This document shows positions 1 through 8,658 of a DNA stretch of 64,000 bases, in pieces. Under the pieces are notes generated by a model. The model was not told the DNA's origin. It searched no databases and was given only the letters and a program-made list of their open reading frames with translations. Position 1 is the stretch's first letter, and every line of letters starts with the position of its first letter. A program made the translations under genes and the position numbers. Origin of the DNA: Hyphobacterium sp. CCMP332 (GTDB lineage Bacteria > Bacteroidota > Bacteroidia > Cytophagales > CCMP332); the NCBI GenBank assembly GCA_014323545.1, contig CP058647.1:310001-374000 (forward strand), in the 5' to 3' direction.

Positions 1-253
1 TATTATTTATTAATTGTTAATTTTTATTTAAATTAACATGCGTAATTATAATGGAATTAACTGCATGTCTCTTTACATACTAATGTTCTAATCTGTCTAA
101 GTAGTATTTATTAGTGGGTATTGAAATAAGGGAAATTAAGTTAATAACTTTATACATATGTTATCTATAATAAAAAATGGAAAGTCCTGTTCTCAAAGTA
201 ACTTTAAAGATTCAATTACATCATTTTACTATTAAATCAATAAAATCCAAAAA
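1..253. other. AT-rich leader region without a gene
   Basis: No open frame with recognisable protein character, no RNA gene and no strong hairpin is visible. The stretch is very AT-rich and leads into the DUF4386-type gene on the plus strand, so it probably holds that gene's promoter, but no clear TAnnTTTG element could be placed. Confidence 0.4.
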
Positions 254-928
254 ATGATGTCAATCAGAAAAACTGCAATAATTGCGGGGATTTTATGGAT
301 AGTTCAATTGCTAACTGCAAGTATAAGCTATAGTGTAATATTAGATCCTATTTTATGGGGGGGGAATTTTCTTGCCGATATTTCAGTTAATCAATCCTCG
401 GCTAAAACAGCAATGTTTTTAGACTTATTTTGTGGAGCATCTGTATTAGGAATAGCAGTAATTTTATATCCAATATTTAAAAAATATAGTGAACGAATTG
501 CGATTTGGTATGTCGGATTAAGAGTGATTGAATTTGGAACTATCATTATACAAGGAATCCTTCTTCTTTCCTTAATTTCAGTTAGCCATGAATTTGTGCA
601 AGCAACTACCCCACAATCTTCCTATTTGGAAATTTTAGGAAAAACAATTCGACAACAAAGAGATTGGACACAAAATATGACTATCATCTCCTTTTGTTTG
701 GGTGCTTTTATGCTTTATTATTTATTTTTTAAAACAAAACTTGTCCCTCGTTTTATCTCTATTTGGGGACTAATAGCTGTTTTACTTCTATTTACCCAAA
801 TGATTTTGCTAACTTTTGGAGACACTTTAAGAATGGTTCTTATGATCCCCATGGGATTAAATGAACTATTTTTAGGATTTTGGTTGATATTTAAAGGATT
901 TAATTCACACGTTACTTATAATAAATAA
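254..928 (+). CDS. DUF4386-type integral membrane protein
   Basis: The 224-residue product is strongly hydrophobic with about six membrane segments (roughly residues 8-28, 54-74, 86-108, 142-160, 168-188 and 192-214). The overall pattern, including an N-terminal segment of the type RKTAIIAGILWI and the length near 220, matches the DUF4386 family, whose function is unknown. Two adjacent ATG codons (254 and 257) could both serve as start. It is followed by a hairpin-rich spacer and another small membrane-protein gene in the same direction, so the two look like separate single-gene units rather than an operon. The family call rests on recognition of the sequence pattern, not on a search. Confidence 0.75.
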   Translation: MMSIRKTAIIAGILWIVQLLTASISYSVILDPILWGGNFLADISVNQSSAKTAMFLDLFCGASVLGIAVILYPIFKKYSERIAIWYVGLRVIEFGTIIIQGILLLSLISVSHEFVQATTPQSSYLEILGKTIRQQRDWTQNMTIISFCLGAFMLYYLFFKTKLVPRFISIWGLIAVLLLFTQMILLTFGDTLRMVLMIPMGLNELFLGFWLIFKGFNSHVTYNK

Positions 929-979
929 ATATCAATTTGGTTATAGAGGTTATTAATAATCGCTTAAAAGGAAAAAAAC

Positions 980-1094
980 TGTAGATAACAATAGCTATTC
1001 GTCCATGCCAGCGAGGTTTACCCATGGCAAAATCACTGCAAGTCAACGCTCTCAGCGAATTTGTTAGCACAACGTATAGCCAAACGTTGATCAC
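980..1094. repeat. imperfect palindrome, attC-like intergenic element
   Basis: The outer arms GATAACAA at 984-991 and TTGTTAGC at 1061-1068 are near-complementary and are followed inward by ATTCG (997-1001) and CGAAT (1056-1060), with a five-base bulge on one side. Inside are CCATG (1003-1007) and CATGG (1023-1027). A second hairpin, CAACGT at 1070-1075 with ACGTTG at 1084-1089, sits just upstream of the next start codon. The bulged, nested layout resembles integron attC sites, but the outer boxes do not match the classical RYYYAAC/GTTRRRY pair exactly, so this is only a resemblance. Confidence 0.4.
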
Positions 1095-1103
1095 AAATAA
1101 AAA

Positions 1104-1460
1104 ATGAAAACTCTGAATACATACTTTTTGAGTATTTCACTTTTATTCTCCACATTTCTAATATATGTTATTTGGCTTGAGCAAGGGGATATTAATTCGA
1201 TCGGACTTTATTTAGTTCTGTTCTTAATTCCAATTATAATCCTCGGATTCCTGAATGGACTTATTCTAGAATTTGCAGAAAAAAGAAAGACAAATTTACA
1301 GAGAAGATTATGGGGTTTAGGTCCGATTATTTTGATGATTTTATTGATAATCTCAAAAATCAGAATTCTAGATGCTGACATTTGGTTTTTAGGTATTCTA
1401 GCCATTCCTACATTTGGTTTGACTATCGTGATTTGGAAAATTAAACTCAACAAAAAATGA
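1104..1460 (+). CDS. small membrane protein of unknown function
   Basis: The 118-residue protein has four predicted membrane segments (about residues 5-24, 33-54, 70-86 and 93-112) and short charged loops, including the basic stretch EKRKTNLQRR between segments two and three. I do not recognise the family. The start ATG follows a hairpin-rich spacer by only a few bases. An overlapping antisense frame exists but has no protein-like composition. Like its upstream neighbour it looks like an isolated single-gene unit, which would fit a gene cassette; that is inference. Confidence 0.6.
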   Translation: MKTLNTYFLSISLLFSTFLIYVIWLEQGDINSIGLYLVLFLIPIIILGFLNGLILEFAEKRKTNLQRRLWGLGPIILMILLIISKIRILDADIWFLGILAIPTFGLTIVIWKIKLNKK

Positions 1461-1752
1461 ATATTCTTTAAGTAAAAAGGGTAAAAATTAAAAGTTAAAA
1501 GTTAGAAGTTGATCAACTACTTGCCTTCGCGCTGAGCCAATTTAAGCCTTTGGCGATATTTGGAAGCCGCTATGGTCGCTTACGCTAAACCTGCCTAAAG
1601 GCAGTCAGGGCTACAGCGACAGCGTGCTCAGCACGGCGTTAAAACTTCGTTGATTAAAAAAATTTAAGATTGATAATTTTTAATTCGTAATTCGTAATTC
1701 CCATAAAGAGGTTAGAGGATTTTGTTGATTAAAAAATTGATAATTGATTGAA
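1461..1752. repeat. non-coding spacer with AGTTA simple repeats, hairpins and a duplicated 20-mer
   Basis: From about 1485 to 1510 there is a degenerate AAAGTTA simple repeat. From 1529 to 1632 there are inverted motifs (GCTGAGC at 1531-1537 with GCTCAGC at 1626-1632, and the short hairpin CTGCC-TAAA-GGCAG at 1591-1604). At 1637-1656 lies the 20-mer CGTTAAAACTTCGTTGATTA, which recurs exactly at 2448-2467 beyond the next gene. Further AT-rich repeats of AATTCGT follow at about 1680-1700. No coding potential is seen. Confidence 0.6.
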
Positions 1753-2433
1753 ATGAAGGTATTAATAACTGGCGCAACGGGAATGATTGGGAAAGGTGTT
1801 TTGCTTGAATGCCTGGATCATCCTCAAATAGATAAGGTAATCACTATAGGACGTTCGGCATTGGGTATGCAGCATTCTAAGCTCGAAGAGATTATCCATA
1901 AAGATTTTAAGGATTACAGCAGCATTAAAGATAAATTACAAAACATTGATGCGGCTTATCTGTGCATGGGTATTAGTGCAGCTGGCCTGAGCGAAGCGGA
2001 ATACCGGGAAATCACCTATGAATATACCATCAGTCTTGCCAAAACATTGCTGGAATCAAATCCTGAAATGACCTGCACCTATGTTTCCGGTCAGGGTACG
2101 GATTCTTCGGAAAAAGGACGAATTATGTGGGCGAGGGTAAAAGGTAAAACCGAAAACGATCTTTTAAATATGGGTTTTAAGCAGGCCTACATGTATCGTC
2201 CCGGAATGATCATTCCATTAAAAGGCATTAAGTCAAAAACCAAATTGTATCAGTTCATGTACGATTATTTTATGTGGTTGGTCAAACTGGTCAAATTTAT
2301 CGCTCCTAAAACGGTGGTCAATACGACTCAAATAGGGCAATCAATGATTAATGTGACTTTGAATGGATTTGGAAAAAAGATTTTGAATCCGGGAGATATT
2401 ATTGAAAGTCAAAAGTTAAGAGTTAAGAGTTAA
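1753..2433 (+). CDS. NAD(P)-binding Rossmann-fold protein, NmrA/SDR-like
   Basis: The protein begins MKVLITGATGMIGKG, a textbook N-terminal Rossmann beta-alpha-beta with a GxxGxxG dinucleotide loop (residues 7-13). At 226 residues it matches the short atypical SDR/NmrA-like proteins often annotated as NAD-dependent epimerases. The catalytic YxxxK of classical SDRs is not obvious (a WARVKGKTE segment stands in that area), so enzymatic activity is uncertain. I choose ATG 1753 over an in-frame TTG at 1744 because it directly precedes the first strand. The last few codons run into an AGTTAAG tandem repeat, so the natural C-terminus may have been altered by repeat expansion. Confidence 0.75.
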   Translation: MKVLITGATGMIGKGVLLECLDHPQIDKVITIGRSALGMQHSKLEEIIHKDFKDYSSIKDKLQNIDAAYLCMGISAAGLSEAEYREITYEYTISLAKTLLESNPEMTCTYVSGQGTDSSEKGRIMWARVKGKTENDLLNMGFKQAYMYRPGMIIPLKGIKSKTKLYQFMYDYFMWLVKLVKFIAPKTVVNTTQIGQSMINVTLNGFGKKILNPGDIIESQKLRVKS

Positions 2434-2467
2434 GAGTTAAATCAAATCGTTAAAACTTCGTTGATTA
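2414..2467. repeat. AGTTAAG heptamer tandem plus second copy of the 20-mer repeat
   Basis: AGTTAAG is repeated three times plus a partial copy at 2414-2440, covering the stop codon of the preceding gene. It is followed at 2448-2467 by CGTTAAAACTTCGTTGATTA, identical to 1637-1656. The same order (AGTTA-type repeat, then the 20-mer) occurs on the other side of the NmrA-like gene, so the gene is bracketed by direct repeats. Confidence 0.7.
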
Positions 2468-2497
2468 TAAAATTACCAATTGTTAATAGCTAATTGA

Positions 2498-3460
2498 ATG
2501 AAAGCAGCTTATTACACAAAATATGGCGGTCCTGATGTATTGGAAGTTCGGGAGGTGGAAAAACCAAAACCTGTTGATGATGAAATACTGGTAAAGGTCA
2601 AAGCCTGTACCGTGAATCGCACCGATGACCATAATTTAAGCGGTAAACCCTGGGTCATGCATCTGACGGTTGGAATGTTTGAACCGCGAAAAAAAATACC
2701 GGGAACAGATTTTGCCGGAGTTATTGAAGAGAGCGGTAAAAATGTACATGGTTTTATTCCAGGCGATCGGGTGTGGGGTTTCAAAGATGGCATATTGTCT
2801 TCTCAGGCAGAATATTTCTGTATCAATCCCAAAAAAAATGTGCTCAAAATTCCCGAAAACATCGATTTTCAAACAGCTGTTGCTAGTGCCGAGGCAGCGC
2901 ATTATGCCTATTATTTTTACAATAAAATTAAGAACTGGCAAGATTGCCGTATCATGATACACGGAGGAACGGGCGCCATAGGTTCAGCCCTTTTGCAAAT
3001 GGTAAAATATCGTGGTGCTTTTGTCTGTGCCACTTGTAGGCCGGAGCATAAAGAAAGGGTCAAATCCCTCGGAGCTGACCAAATAATTAATTACGAAAAA
3101 GAAGATTTTACCCAACAAGACAGCCAATACGATTTTGTGTTTGACGCCGTCGGTAAAAGTTCATTTGGTGCTTGTAATAAAATTTTAAAACCCCATGGCG
3201 TATATGCTTCAAGCGAATTGGGGCCGGGCAATGAAAATCTTTATTTGCCTCTGACTACTGCACTATTCAGCAAAAAAAAGGTGAAATTCCCTCTTCCTTT
3301 TGACGTTAATAAAAGTCTGAGCTTTGTGTCTCAAATCTTGAGCGAAGGAAAGTTCAATCCACTTATAGACAGGGTTTATACTCTGGATCAGATTAAAGAG
3401 GCCTATGCCTATGTTATTAGCGGGCAGAAAGTGGGGAACGTAATCCTAAACATGCCTTAG
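2498..3460 (+). CDS. NAD(P)-dependent alcohol dehydrogenase / quinone-oxidoreductase-like (MDR superfamily)
   Basis: The 320-residue protein has the two-domain layout of medium-chain dehydrogenases: a GroES-like N-terminal domain (YGGPDVLEVREVEKPKP, then GTDFAGVIEESG) and a Rossmann domain with IHGGTGAIGSALLQ around residue 152. No cysteine-rich structural zinc loop is present and the catalytic zinc ligands are not conserved, so it belongs with the zinc-independent quinone-oxidoreductase-like branch. Substrate is unknown. It starts about 30 bases after the duplicated 20-mer and has no obvious operon partner; the next gene lies 168 bases downstream. Confidence 0.85.
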   Translation: MKAAYYTKYGGPDVLEVREVEKPKPVDDEILVKVKACTVNRTDDHNLSGKPWVMHLTVGMFEPRKKIPGTDFAGVIEESGKNVHGFIPGDRVWGFKDGILSSQAEYFCINPKKNVLKIPENIDFQTAVASAEAAHYAYYFYNKIKNWQDCRIMIHGGTGAIGSALLQMVKYRGAFVCATCRPEHKERVKSLGADQIINYEKEDFTQQDSQYDFVFDAVGKSSFGACNKILKPHGVYASSELGPGNENLYLPLTTALFSKKKVKFPLPFDVNKSLSFVSQILSEGKFNPLIDRVYTLDQIKEAYAYVISGQKVGNVILNMP

Positions 3461-3628
3461 AAATCAGCCAAGAATATTCTGAATACATATATTAAATATT
3501 TTCTATATTTATAAAAGATTTAATAAGTTATATATATAAACGCTTGATATAAAGTAGTATATAACGATTTATTGAGTTGTTCATCTTCTGAGTTAGTATT
3601 TTGATGAGCATTTTTTAGTTGTTGGATT

Positions 3629-4582
3629 ATGAAAAAAATAGTTAAAATTATTGGTTTGGGCGTTCTCTTTTTATTGGTAGTAATCGCAGGTTTTTTGATC
3701 TATGTTGCAAGTAGTGATATTCCCCATTACGAAGTGAAAAGGATTGAATTCACCGCTAAAAGTTCTCCTGAAATAATAGCCCGTGGAGAAAAACTTAGTC
3801 TAATGCTTTGCGCCAATTGCCATATGAATCGTGAAACAATGAAACTGACGGGAAAGCGTATGCCGGATATGCCACCTGAGTTCGGAGAGATATTTTCACA
3901 AAACATAACTCAGGATAAAATAAATGGAATTGGCAATTGGACAGATGCCGAACTTTTGTTTTTATTGAGAACAGGAATAAAAAAAGATGGGCAGTACAGC
4001 CCTCCCTATATGCCCAAACTGCCAACAATGGCGGATGAGGATATCAATGCAATCATCGCATTTCTCCGGTCGGATAATCACATGGTACAGGCCGATCCGA
4101 GTGTTGACATACCTCCCAGACCATCTTTTTTGACAAAATTTCTCAGCCGTGTGGCATTCAAACCATTTCCTATGCCAGAAGAGGCAATAGAAATGCCCGA
4201 TACAAGTAATTCAATAGAATTAGGTAAGTATTTGGCTCATAATCTCGATTGCTTTGCATGTCATTCTGCAGATTTCAAAACCAATAACTATTTAGACCCG
4301 CCTTTGAGCGAGGGCTATTTTGGTGGTGGAAATGAATTGTTGGACTTAGAAGGGAAAACCAAAATTAGTTCAAACCTAACACCAGATAAGGAAACAGGTA
4401 TAGGCTACTGGAGCAAAGCTGAATTTATTGAAGCCGTTAAATATGGAAGAAAAAAAGGCCAAAAACCTCTGCAATACCCTATGGTTCCATATACCCAGTT
4501 AAGTGATAAGGAAGTGGCGGCCATTTATGATTATTTGCAATCTTTGCCGCCTATCTCAAATAAAATAGAACGCGCAATTTAA
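3629..4582 (+). CDS. membrane-anchored di-haem cytochrome c
   Basis: An N-terminal membrane anchor (residues about 8-27) is followed by two c-type haem-binding motifs, CANCH at 61-65 and CFACH at 208-212. Methionines suitable as distal ligands follow each (for example MPKLPTM near 128-134 and YPMVPY near the C-terminus). The 317-residue length and duplicated layout fit periplasmic di-haem cytochromes c that pass electrons between dehydrogenases and terminal acceptors. The stop codon is one base from the next start, so the downstream START-domain gene is almost certainly co-transcribed. The physiological partner cannot be told from the sequence. Confidence 0.85.
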   Translation: MKKIVKIIGLGVLFLLVVIAGFLIYVASSDIPHYEVKRIEFTAKSSPEIIARGEKLSLMLCANCHMNRETMKLTGKRMPDMPPEFGEIFSQNITQDKINGIGNWTDAELLFLLRTGIKKDGQYSPPYMPKLPTMADEDINAIIAFLRSDNHMVQADPSVDIPPRPSFLTKFLSRVAFKPFPMPEEAIEMPDTSNSIELGKYLAHNLDCFACHSADFKTNNYLDPPLSEGYFGGGNELLDLEGKTKISSNLTPDKETGIGYWSKAEFIEAVKYGRKKGQKPLQYPMVPYTQLSDKEVAAIYDYLQSLPPISNKIERAI

Positions 4583-4583
4583 A

Positions 4584-4991
4584 ATGGCAATAATAAGAGT
4601 TGAAGCAAAAGTCAAAGCAGATATCAAAGCCGTTTGGAATAAATGGACCAAAGGTGAACATGTTGTGCATTGGAATTTTGCCAGTCAGGATTGGGAATGT
4701 CCGCAAGCGGAAAACGATCTGAAAGAAAAAGGTGTATTTGACTATCGCATGCAAGCCAAAGATGGAAGTTTTGGATTCAATTTTACAGGCAGACACCTTC
4801 GAATTGTTCCATTTCAACTAATTGAGTCCGAACTGGATGACGGCAGGTTAATGAAGGTGAGTTTTGAAAAACAAGGCAATGAAGTTATGGTAATTGAAGA
4901 GTTTGAAGCGGAAAGCAGCAATTCCATAGAACTACAAAAACAGGGGTGGCAGGCTATTCTCGATAATTTTGCCAATTATGCTTCAGATTAA
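4584..4991 (+). CDS. SRPBCC/START-like (AHSA1-type) protein
   Basis: At 135 residues this fits the Aha1/START-like fold: an N-terminal beta strand with VEAKVKADIKAVWNKWT, the characteristic HVVHWNFASQDWECPQA segment, central beta strands (FDYRMQAKDGSFGFNFTG) and a long C-terminal helix ending QKQGWQAILDNFANY. Family members bind hydrophobic ligands or act in stress responses; many are uncharacterised. It begins one base after the cytochrome gene stop, which implies translational coupling, though the functional link is unclear. Confidence 0.85.
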   Translation: MAIIRVEAKVKADIKAVWNKWTKGEHVVHWNFASQDWECPQAENDLKEKGVFDYRMQAKDGSFGFNFTGRHLRIVPFQLIESELDDGRLMKVSFEKQGNEVMVIEEFEAESSNSIELQKQGWQAILDNFANYASD

Positions 4992-5024
4992 TGCTAATAC
5001 CGCTTTGTTATGAACTAGACTGAA

Positions 5025-6725
5025 TTAAGGCTCTCGTTTATAAAAGACAAAACCGTTTTTTTCACCAATTTTTTTCACACCGAATTCAGCGGCTTCACGC
5101 AAACGTCTGTCCGATTTGTTTTTAGATATAAAATAAACGGGTTTGTCAATGTCCCCTTTTAATAATTTGTTTTCCCAGGCTGTTCTCTGTTCATAATCGG
5201 AGTAATCCTCCACTTCGGGTGCGAATTCAGGTCGCAGTTTTCCATAGAAAAGGTTGGCATAGGTTTTATGGTCAATGGGCTGAATGTAAACATCTTCATC
5301 CGCATGCGCTTTATAATACTCTATGGCTGCCAATTGAGAATAGGCTTCAATTTTCTTGATGGTGAAAAGAACGGAAAGCTTAAGTACAATGGCCGTTCCA
5401 ATGAATAAGACAAGTATACCTGTCATTTTCTTTTTTCTGCCCAGCATAGCAGAGCCGATATAGGCCGTCAAAATCAATAATAACCCTGTGATTGACTCCA
5501 AACCGGTCCAGCCCGGGTTGGCGTCCATATTGGCTCTTGCAAAGGGATCTTTGACCAATTCCTGAATAAACTCAATGTGCATGCCTATGAATGGCAGAAC
5601 GAACAAAGCCAGACCTATCACGGCAGCAATAACACGTATTCCCCATCGCATGGTGTGACGAAAGGCAATTCTCTTTTTGGTTATCTGATACAAAACCAAT
5701 GTTGCCATAAAGGTCAATGGAAAATAGGACAAGGAAGAGTAATGAACGATCTTGGATTTGACAATGCTGAACAATATCAGGACCACCCAAAAAAGGATCA
5801 ACATCCAGAATTTAAAGTTTTTCTGATGTTCAAAATCATGCCATTGAGGAAACAATCCTCTGATTAAAAAAATTGAAGCAGGGAAGCAACCAAAAAACAC
5901 CACAACAAAATGGTAACCAAAAAAGCCTCCATGCCCTGCATCGGGTTGTTTGAAAAGGCGGTAATTGTATTCGATAAATTCTATGATAAACCAGGGGCCG
6001 TTTTTAACGGTTTCCACACCGTACCATATAAAGGTTACCGCGATCATGGTCAGTATAAAAACCAGAAACTGCGGAACGCTTACATACATTCTGAATCTTT
6101 TAAAAACCCAGAACACAAAAAAACATAGACAGAGAATGAGAAATGCCACGGGGCCTTTGGTCAGTACGGCCAAACCGCAAAAAACAGCAGCCATAAGCAA
6201 ATAGACCCAATGTGAATATTTTAATTCTATGTCCTTAAAACCACTTCGTTTCCAATAGGATAAGATGAAGAAGTAAAGACTTAGAAAAATAAAAAAGTTA
6301 AACCAAGGGTCGATAATGCCCGATTGGAAATAAAAAGACGGAAATAATGAACCCATGTAGACAATCGCCCAAATCAAACCGAACTTAGCATTGTAAAGTT
6401 TTTTACCAATAAAATAAAGTGCAGGCAGCATGATCATACCACAGAGCGCGTTAGGAAATCGCGCTGCAAATTCATTGACACCAAAAATCTTCATTGAAAG
6501 CGCCTGAAGCCAGAAAAACAAGGGTGGTTTCTCCCAAAATGGTAAAAAGCGAATGTGAACCCTGGTATAATCTTCCAGAATTAGCATTTCTCTTGCAGCT
6601 TCTGCAAAATTAATTTCATCCCAATCGAAAAGGTGCACATATCCCAGAAATGGGATAAATAGAATTGCGGCCAAAAGGGCGATCAAAAATGGATATTTGA
6701 AATTCAATTCTCTAAATTTTTTCAA
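5025..6725 (-). CDS. ArnT-like membrane glycosyltransferase (GT39/GT83, PMT family)
   Basis: The 566-residue protein has about ten to twelve membrane segments and the family signature in the first periplasmic loop, DWDEINFAEAAREM, in which the acidic pair is catalytic in polyprenol-phosphate-sugar-dependent transferases. FWEKPPLFFWLQAL and NEFAARFPNALCG follow in the usual order. A soluble C-terminal tail of about 120 residues ends the protein. Such enzymes move a sugar from a lipid-phosphate carrier to lipid A, protein or glycan on the periplasmic side. The GT2 gene immediately upstream on the same strand (37-base gap) could make that lipid-linked donor, which suggests a working pair. Confidence 0.85.
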   Translation of the reverse strand: MKKFRELNFKYPFLIALLAAILFIPFLGYVHLFDWDEINFAEAAREMLILEDYTRVHIRFLPFWEKPPLFFWLQALSMKIFGVNEFAARFPNALCGMIMLPALYFIGKKLYNAKFGLIWAIVYMGSLFPSFYFQSGIIDPWFNFFIFLSLYFFILSYWKRSGFKDIELKYSHWVYLLMAAVFCGLAVLTKGPVAFLILCLCFFVFWVFKRFRMYVSVPQFLVFILTMIAVTFIWYGVETVKNGPWFIIEFIEYNYRLFKQPDAGHGGFFGYHFVVVFFGCFPASIFLIRGLFPQWHDFEHQKNFKFWMLILFWVVLILFSIVKSKIVHYSSLSYFPLTFMATLVLYQITKKRIAFRHTMRWGIRVIAAVIGLALFVLPFIGMHIEFIQELVKDPFARANMDANPGWTGLESITGLLLILTAYIGSAMLGRKKKMTGILVLFIGTAIVLKLSVLFTIKKIEAYSQLAAIEYYKAHADEDVYIQPIDHKTYANLFYGKLRPEFAPEVEDYSDYEQRTAWENKLLKGDIDKPVYFISKNKSDRRLREAAEFGVKKIGEKNGFVFYKREP

Positions 6726-6762
6726 ATGTATTTAGAATATTGCTGTTTATCAGTATAATGTT

Positions 6763-7503
6763 CTATTTGAGCAAAGTCCATTTAAGCAATCCCGATTTGT
6801 GAAGAAAATACCGTATAGATACACCAATGACCCCTAAACCGTAAATTGAACTTCTTTTAATATTTATAGAACTGGCCTCGGGAAAATATTTAGTGGGACA
6901 GGTAATCTCGCCAATCTGATATTTTTTATTAAAAATCTGGGCAATGATCTGATTGTCAAAAATAAAGTCGTCGGAGAGTTTATTGTAATCGATCGACTCC
7001 AGCACTTCTCGGGAGTAGGCCCTGTATCCTGTATGGTATTCCCCCAATTTTTCGTTCATCATTAAATTTTGAAAAAAGGTGAGAATTCGATTCGCGATGT
7101 ATTTATAAATAGGCATCCCTCCTCTCAAGGCCCCTTTTCCAAGGATTCTTGAACCGAAAACGACAGGAAATAAATCATTTCCAATTATGGAGGTCATGGC
7201 AGGAATCAACAAGGGTGTGTATTGATAATCGGGGTGTACCATGATGATAATGTCCCCTCCTATTTCCAAAGCACGGTTATAACATGTTTTTTGGTTCCCG
7301 CCATAGCCTTTATTATCGTCATGTCTGATCACATGTTCTATACCTAATTCCTTGGCGAGTTCAGCTGTGTTGTCTTTGCTGTGATCATCTACCAAGACCA
7401 CTTCGTCAACCAGCTGTTTTTCAACTTCTTCTAAAGTTTTTTGAAGCGTTTTAGCAGCATTGTAGGCCGGCATGACCACTACTACTTTTTTTCCCTTGTA
7501 CAT
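6763..7503 (-). CDS. glycosyltransferase family 2 (polyprenyl-phosphate sugar synthase type)
   Basis: The N-terminus MYKGKKVVVVMPAYNAAKTL is the standard GT2 nucleotide-sugar-binding start, followed by VDDHSKDNT (about residue 38) and a metal-site region at VHPDYQY in place of the usual DxD. At 246 residues with a basic, mildly hydrophobic C-terminus it resembles dolichol-phosphate-mannose or undecaprenyl-phosphate-sugar synthases. It sits directly upstream of the ArnT-like transferase, consistent with providing its lipid-linked donor. The actual sugar is unknown. Confidence 0.85.
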   Translation of the reverse strand: MYKGKKVVVVMPAYNAAKTLQKTLEEVEKQLVDEVVLVDDHSKDNTAELAKELGIEHVIRHDDNKGYGGNQKTCYNRALEIGGDIIIMVHPDYQYTPLLIPAMTSIIGNDLFPVVFGSRILGKGALRGGMPIYKYIANRILTFFQNLMMNEKLGEYHTGYRAYSREVLESIDYNKLSDDFIFDNQIIAQIFNKKYQIGEITCPTKYFPEASSINIKRSSIYGLGVIGVSIRYFLHKSGLLKWTLLK

Positions 7504-7548
7504 TCCCTGTGTTTTGTGGCAAAATTATAAAAATACTTTTGCTAGCGA

Positions 7549-8658
7549 TTATTGATTTAAGTGACCGACCAATGAATCAATTAAAATCCTCTGATCAATG
7601 TTTCTTGGACTGGCCTTTTTTAATTGAATCAAAGCTTTTGAGGTGTCTTTTTTGTAGAGATAATTCAAGGCTTTTAAAAGTTCAATATCATTTGAATATG
7701 GCAATGAATCCAGCTTTTTTACTTCTTTTTTCTGCATTAAGTTTTCCACTATATCAGGGATGCTAAGTGGCGCTTCATCTATTTCTAAGTCATTCGATGT
7801 CATTGGTTCTGTGGCTGCAGTACCGGCTATCGTATTTTCCTTTGATTTCTTCTTTTTGGATTTGGATTCTTTTCTGGCCGAACGAATTGCTTCCGGACTT
7901 GCAGGTGCAGCTTCTTCCGCCATTATGCTCTGCTCCATGTCATTTACTGCCAATTGATTTTTTTCAAAGTCCTTCCAAAAATCTATTTCAATTGACAGAA
8001 TCCTGTTTATCAAATCTTCTGAATTAAATTCTTTGCTGCTTTCCACTGCGAGGTCTTCTTCTATAAATGCGTCTTCTTCCGCCTGAAGCAATTTTGCTCC
8101 GAAAAGCTCATCATCTTGTTTTTCCTTTTGATCGCTCTCCCCTTCTTCTTTTGTTTCTGCTTCAATTTCTGACAAATTCTCTTCTTCTTCGACGGCATCT
8201 TCAAAATTCTCGGAAGCAATGGGTTTTGGCATTTCCTCGGCCTTGTTCTGAATTTTTTCCGGCTCTATTGTTTTTTCTTTTCCGGGAATATTTTTGGGAA
8301 CATCCACGACATTCTGATTTTGTACCGGATTAATTAAACTGATCCATACCCAAAGCGAAGCGGATATTAATACGGTAATTGAGGCTGCGATGGCTAAAAT
8401 TCTTCTTGTATTTCCCGTTCCTGCTTTTTCCTGTGACTTTCTGTATTGGATATAGTTTTCAATTTCTTTTAATCTAGAAGTATGAATCGGATCATGTTTA
8501 AAAGCCTCATAGCCTTCCATTGCATCGGATAAAAAAGGATCCTCCGAAGCAGCCTTTTCCAATTTATGCGCATCCTTACCCTTCCGATCGTATTTCAGAT
8601 AGGCCAAAATCGATTTCCACGAAAACAATTTATCACTATGGTTTTTGGACTTGTTCAC
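7549..8658 (-). CDS. putative membrane partner (anti-sigma type) of the adjacent ECF sigma factor
   Basis: The 369-residue protein has a cytoplasmic N-terminal part of about 85 residues, one membrane segment (about 87-109, ILAIAASITVLISASLWVW) and a long, highly acidic and repetitive periplasmic region rich in Glu and Lys. The C-terminal stretch after about residue 310 looks helical. It overlaps the ECF sigma gene by four bases, the usual arrangement for sigma/anti-sigma pairs. It lacks an obvious zinc-binding anti-sigma motif (HxxxCxxC), so the anti-sigma role is inferred from position and topology only. Confidence 0.65.
   Translation of the reverse strand: MNKSKNHSDKLFSWKSILAYLKYDRKGKDAHKLEKAASEDPFLSDAMEGYEAFKHDPIHTSRLKEIENYIQYRKSQEKAGTGNTRRILAIAASITVLISASLWVWISLINPVQNQNVVDVPKNIPGKEKTIEPEKIQNKAEEMPKPIASENFEDAVEEEENLSEIEAETKEEGESDQKEKQDDELFGAKLLQAEEDAFIEEDLAVESSKEFNSEDLINRILSIEIDFWKDFEKNQLAVNDMEQSIMAEEAAPASPEAIRSARKESKSKKKKSKENTIAGTAATEPMTSNDLEIDEAPLSIPDIVENLMQKKEVKKLDSLPYSNDIELLKALNYLYKKDTSKALIQLKKASPRNIDQRILIDSLVGHLNQ

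Noticed and set aside
912-1094. 60-residue minus-strand frame between the first two genes
   Set aside because: It crosses a palindromic intergenic element and has no protein-like composition or start signal.
2670-2957. 95-residue plus-strand frame within the alcohol dehydrogenase gene
   Set aside because: Out-of-frame shadow of the dehydrogenase coding sequence.
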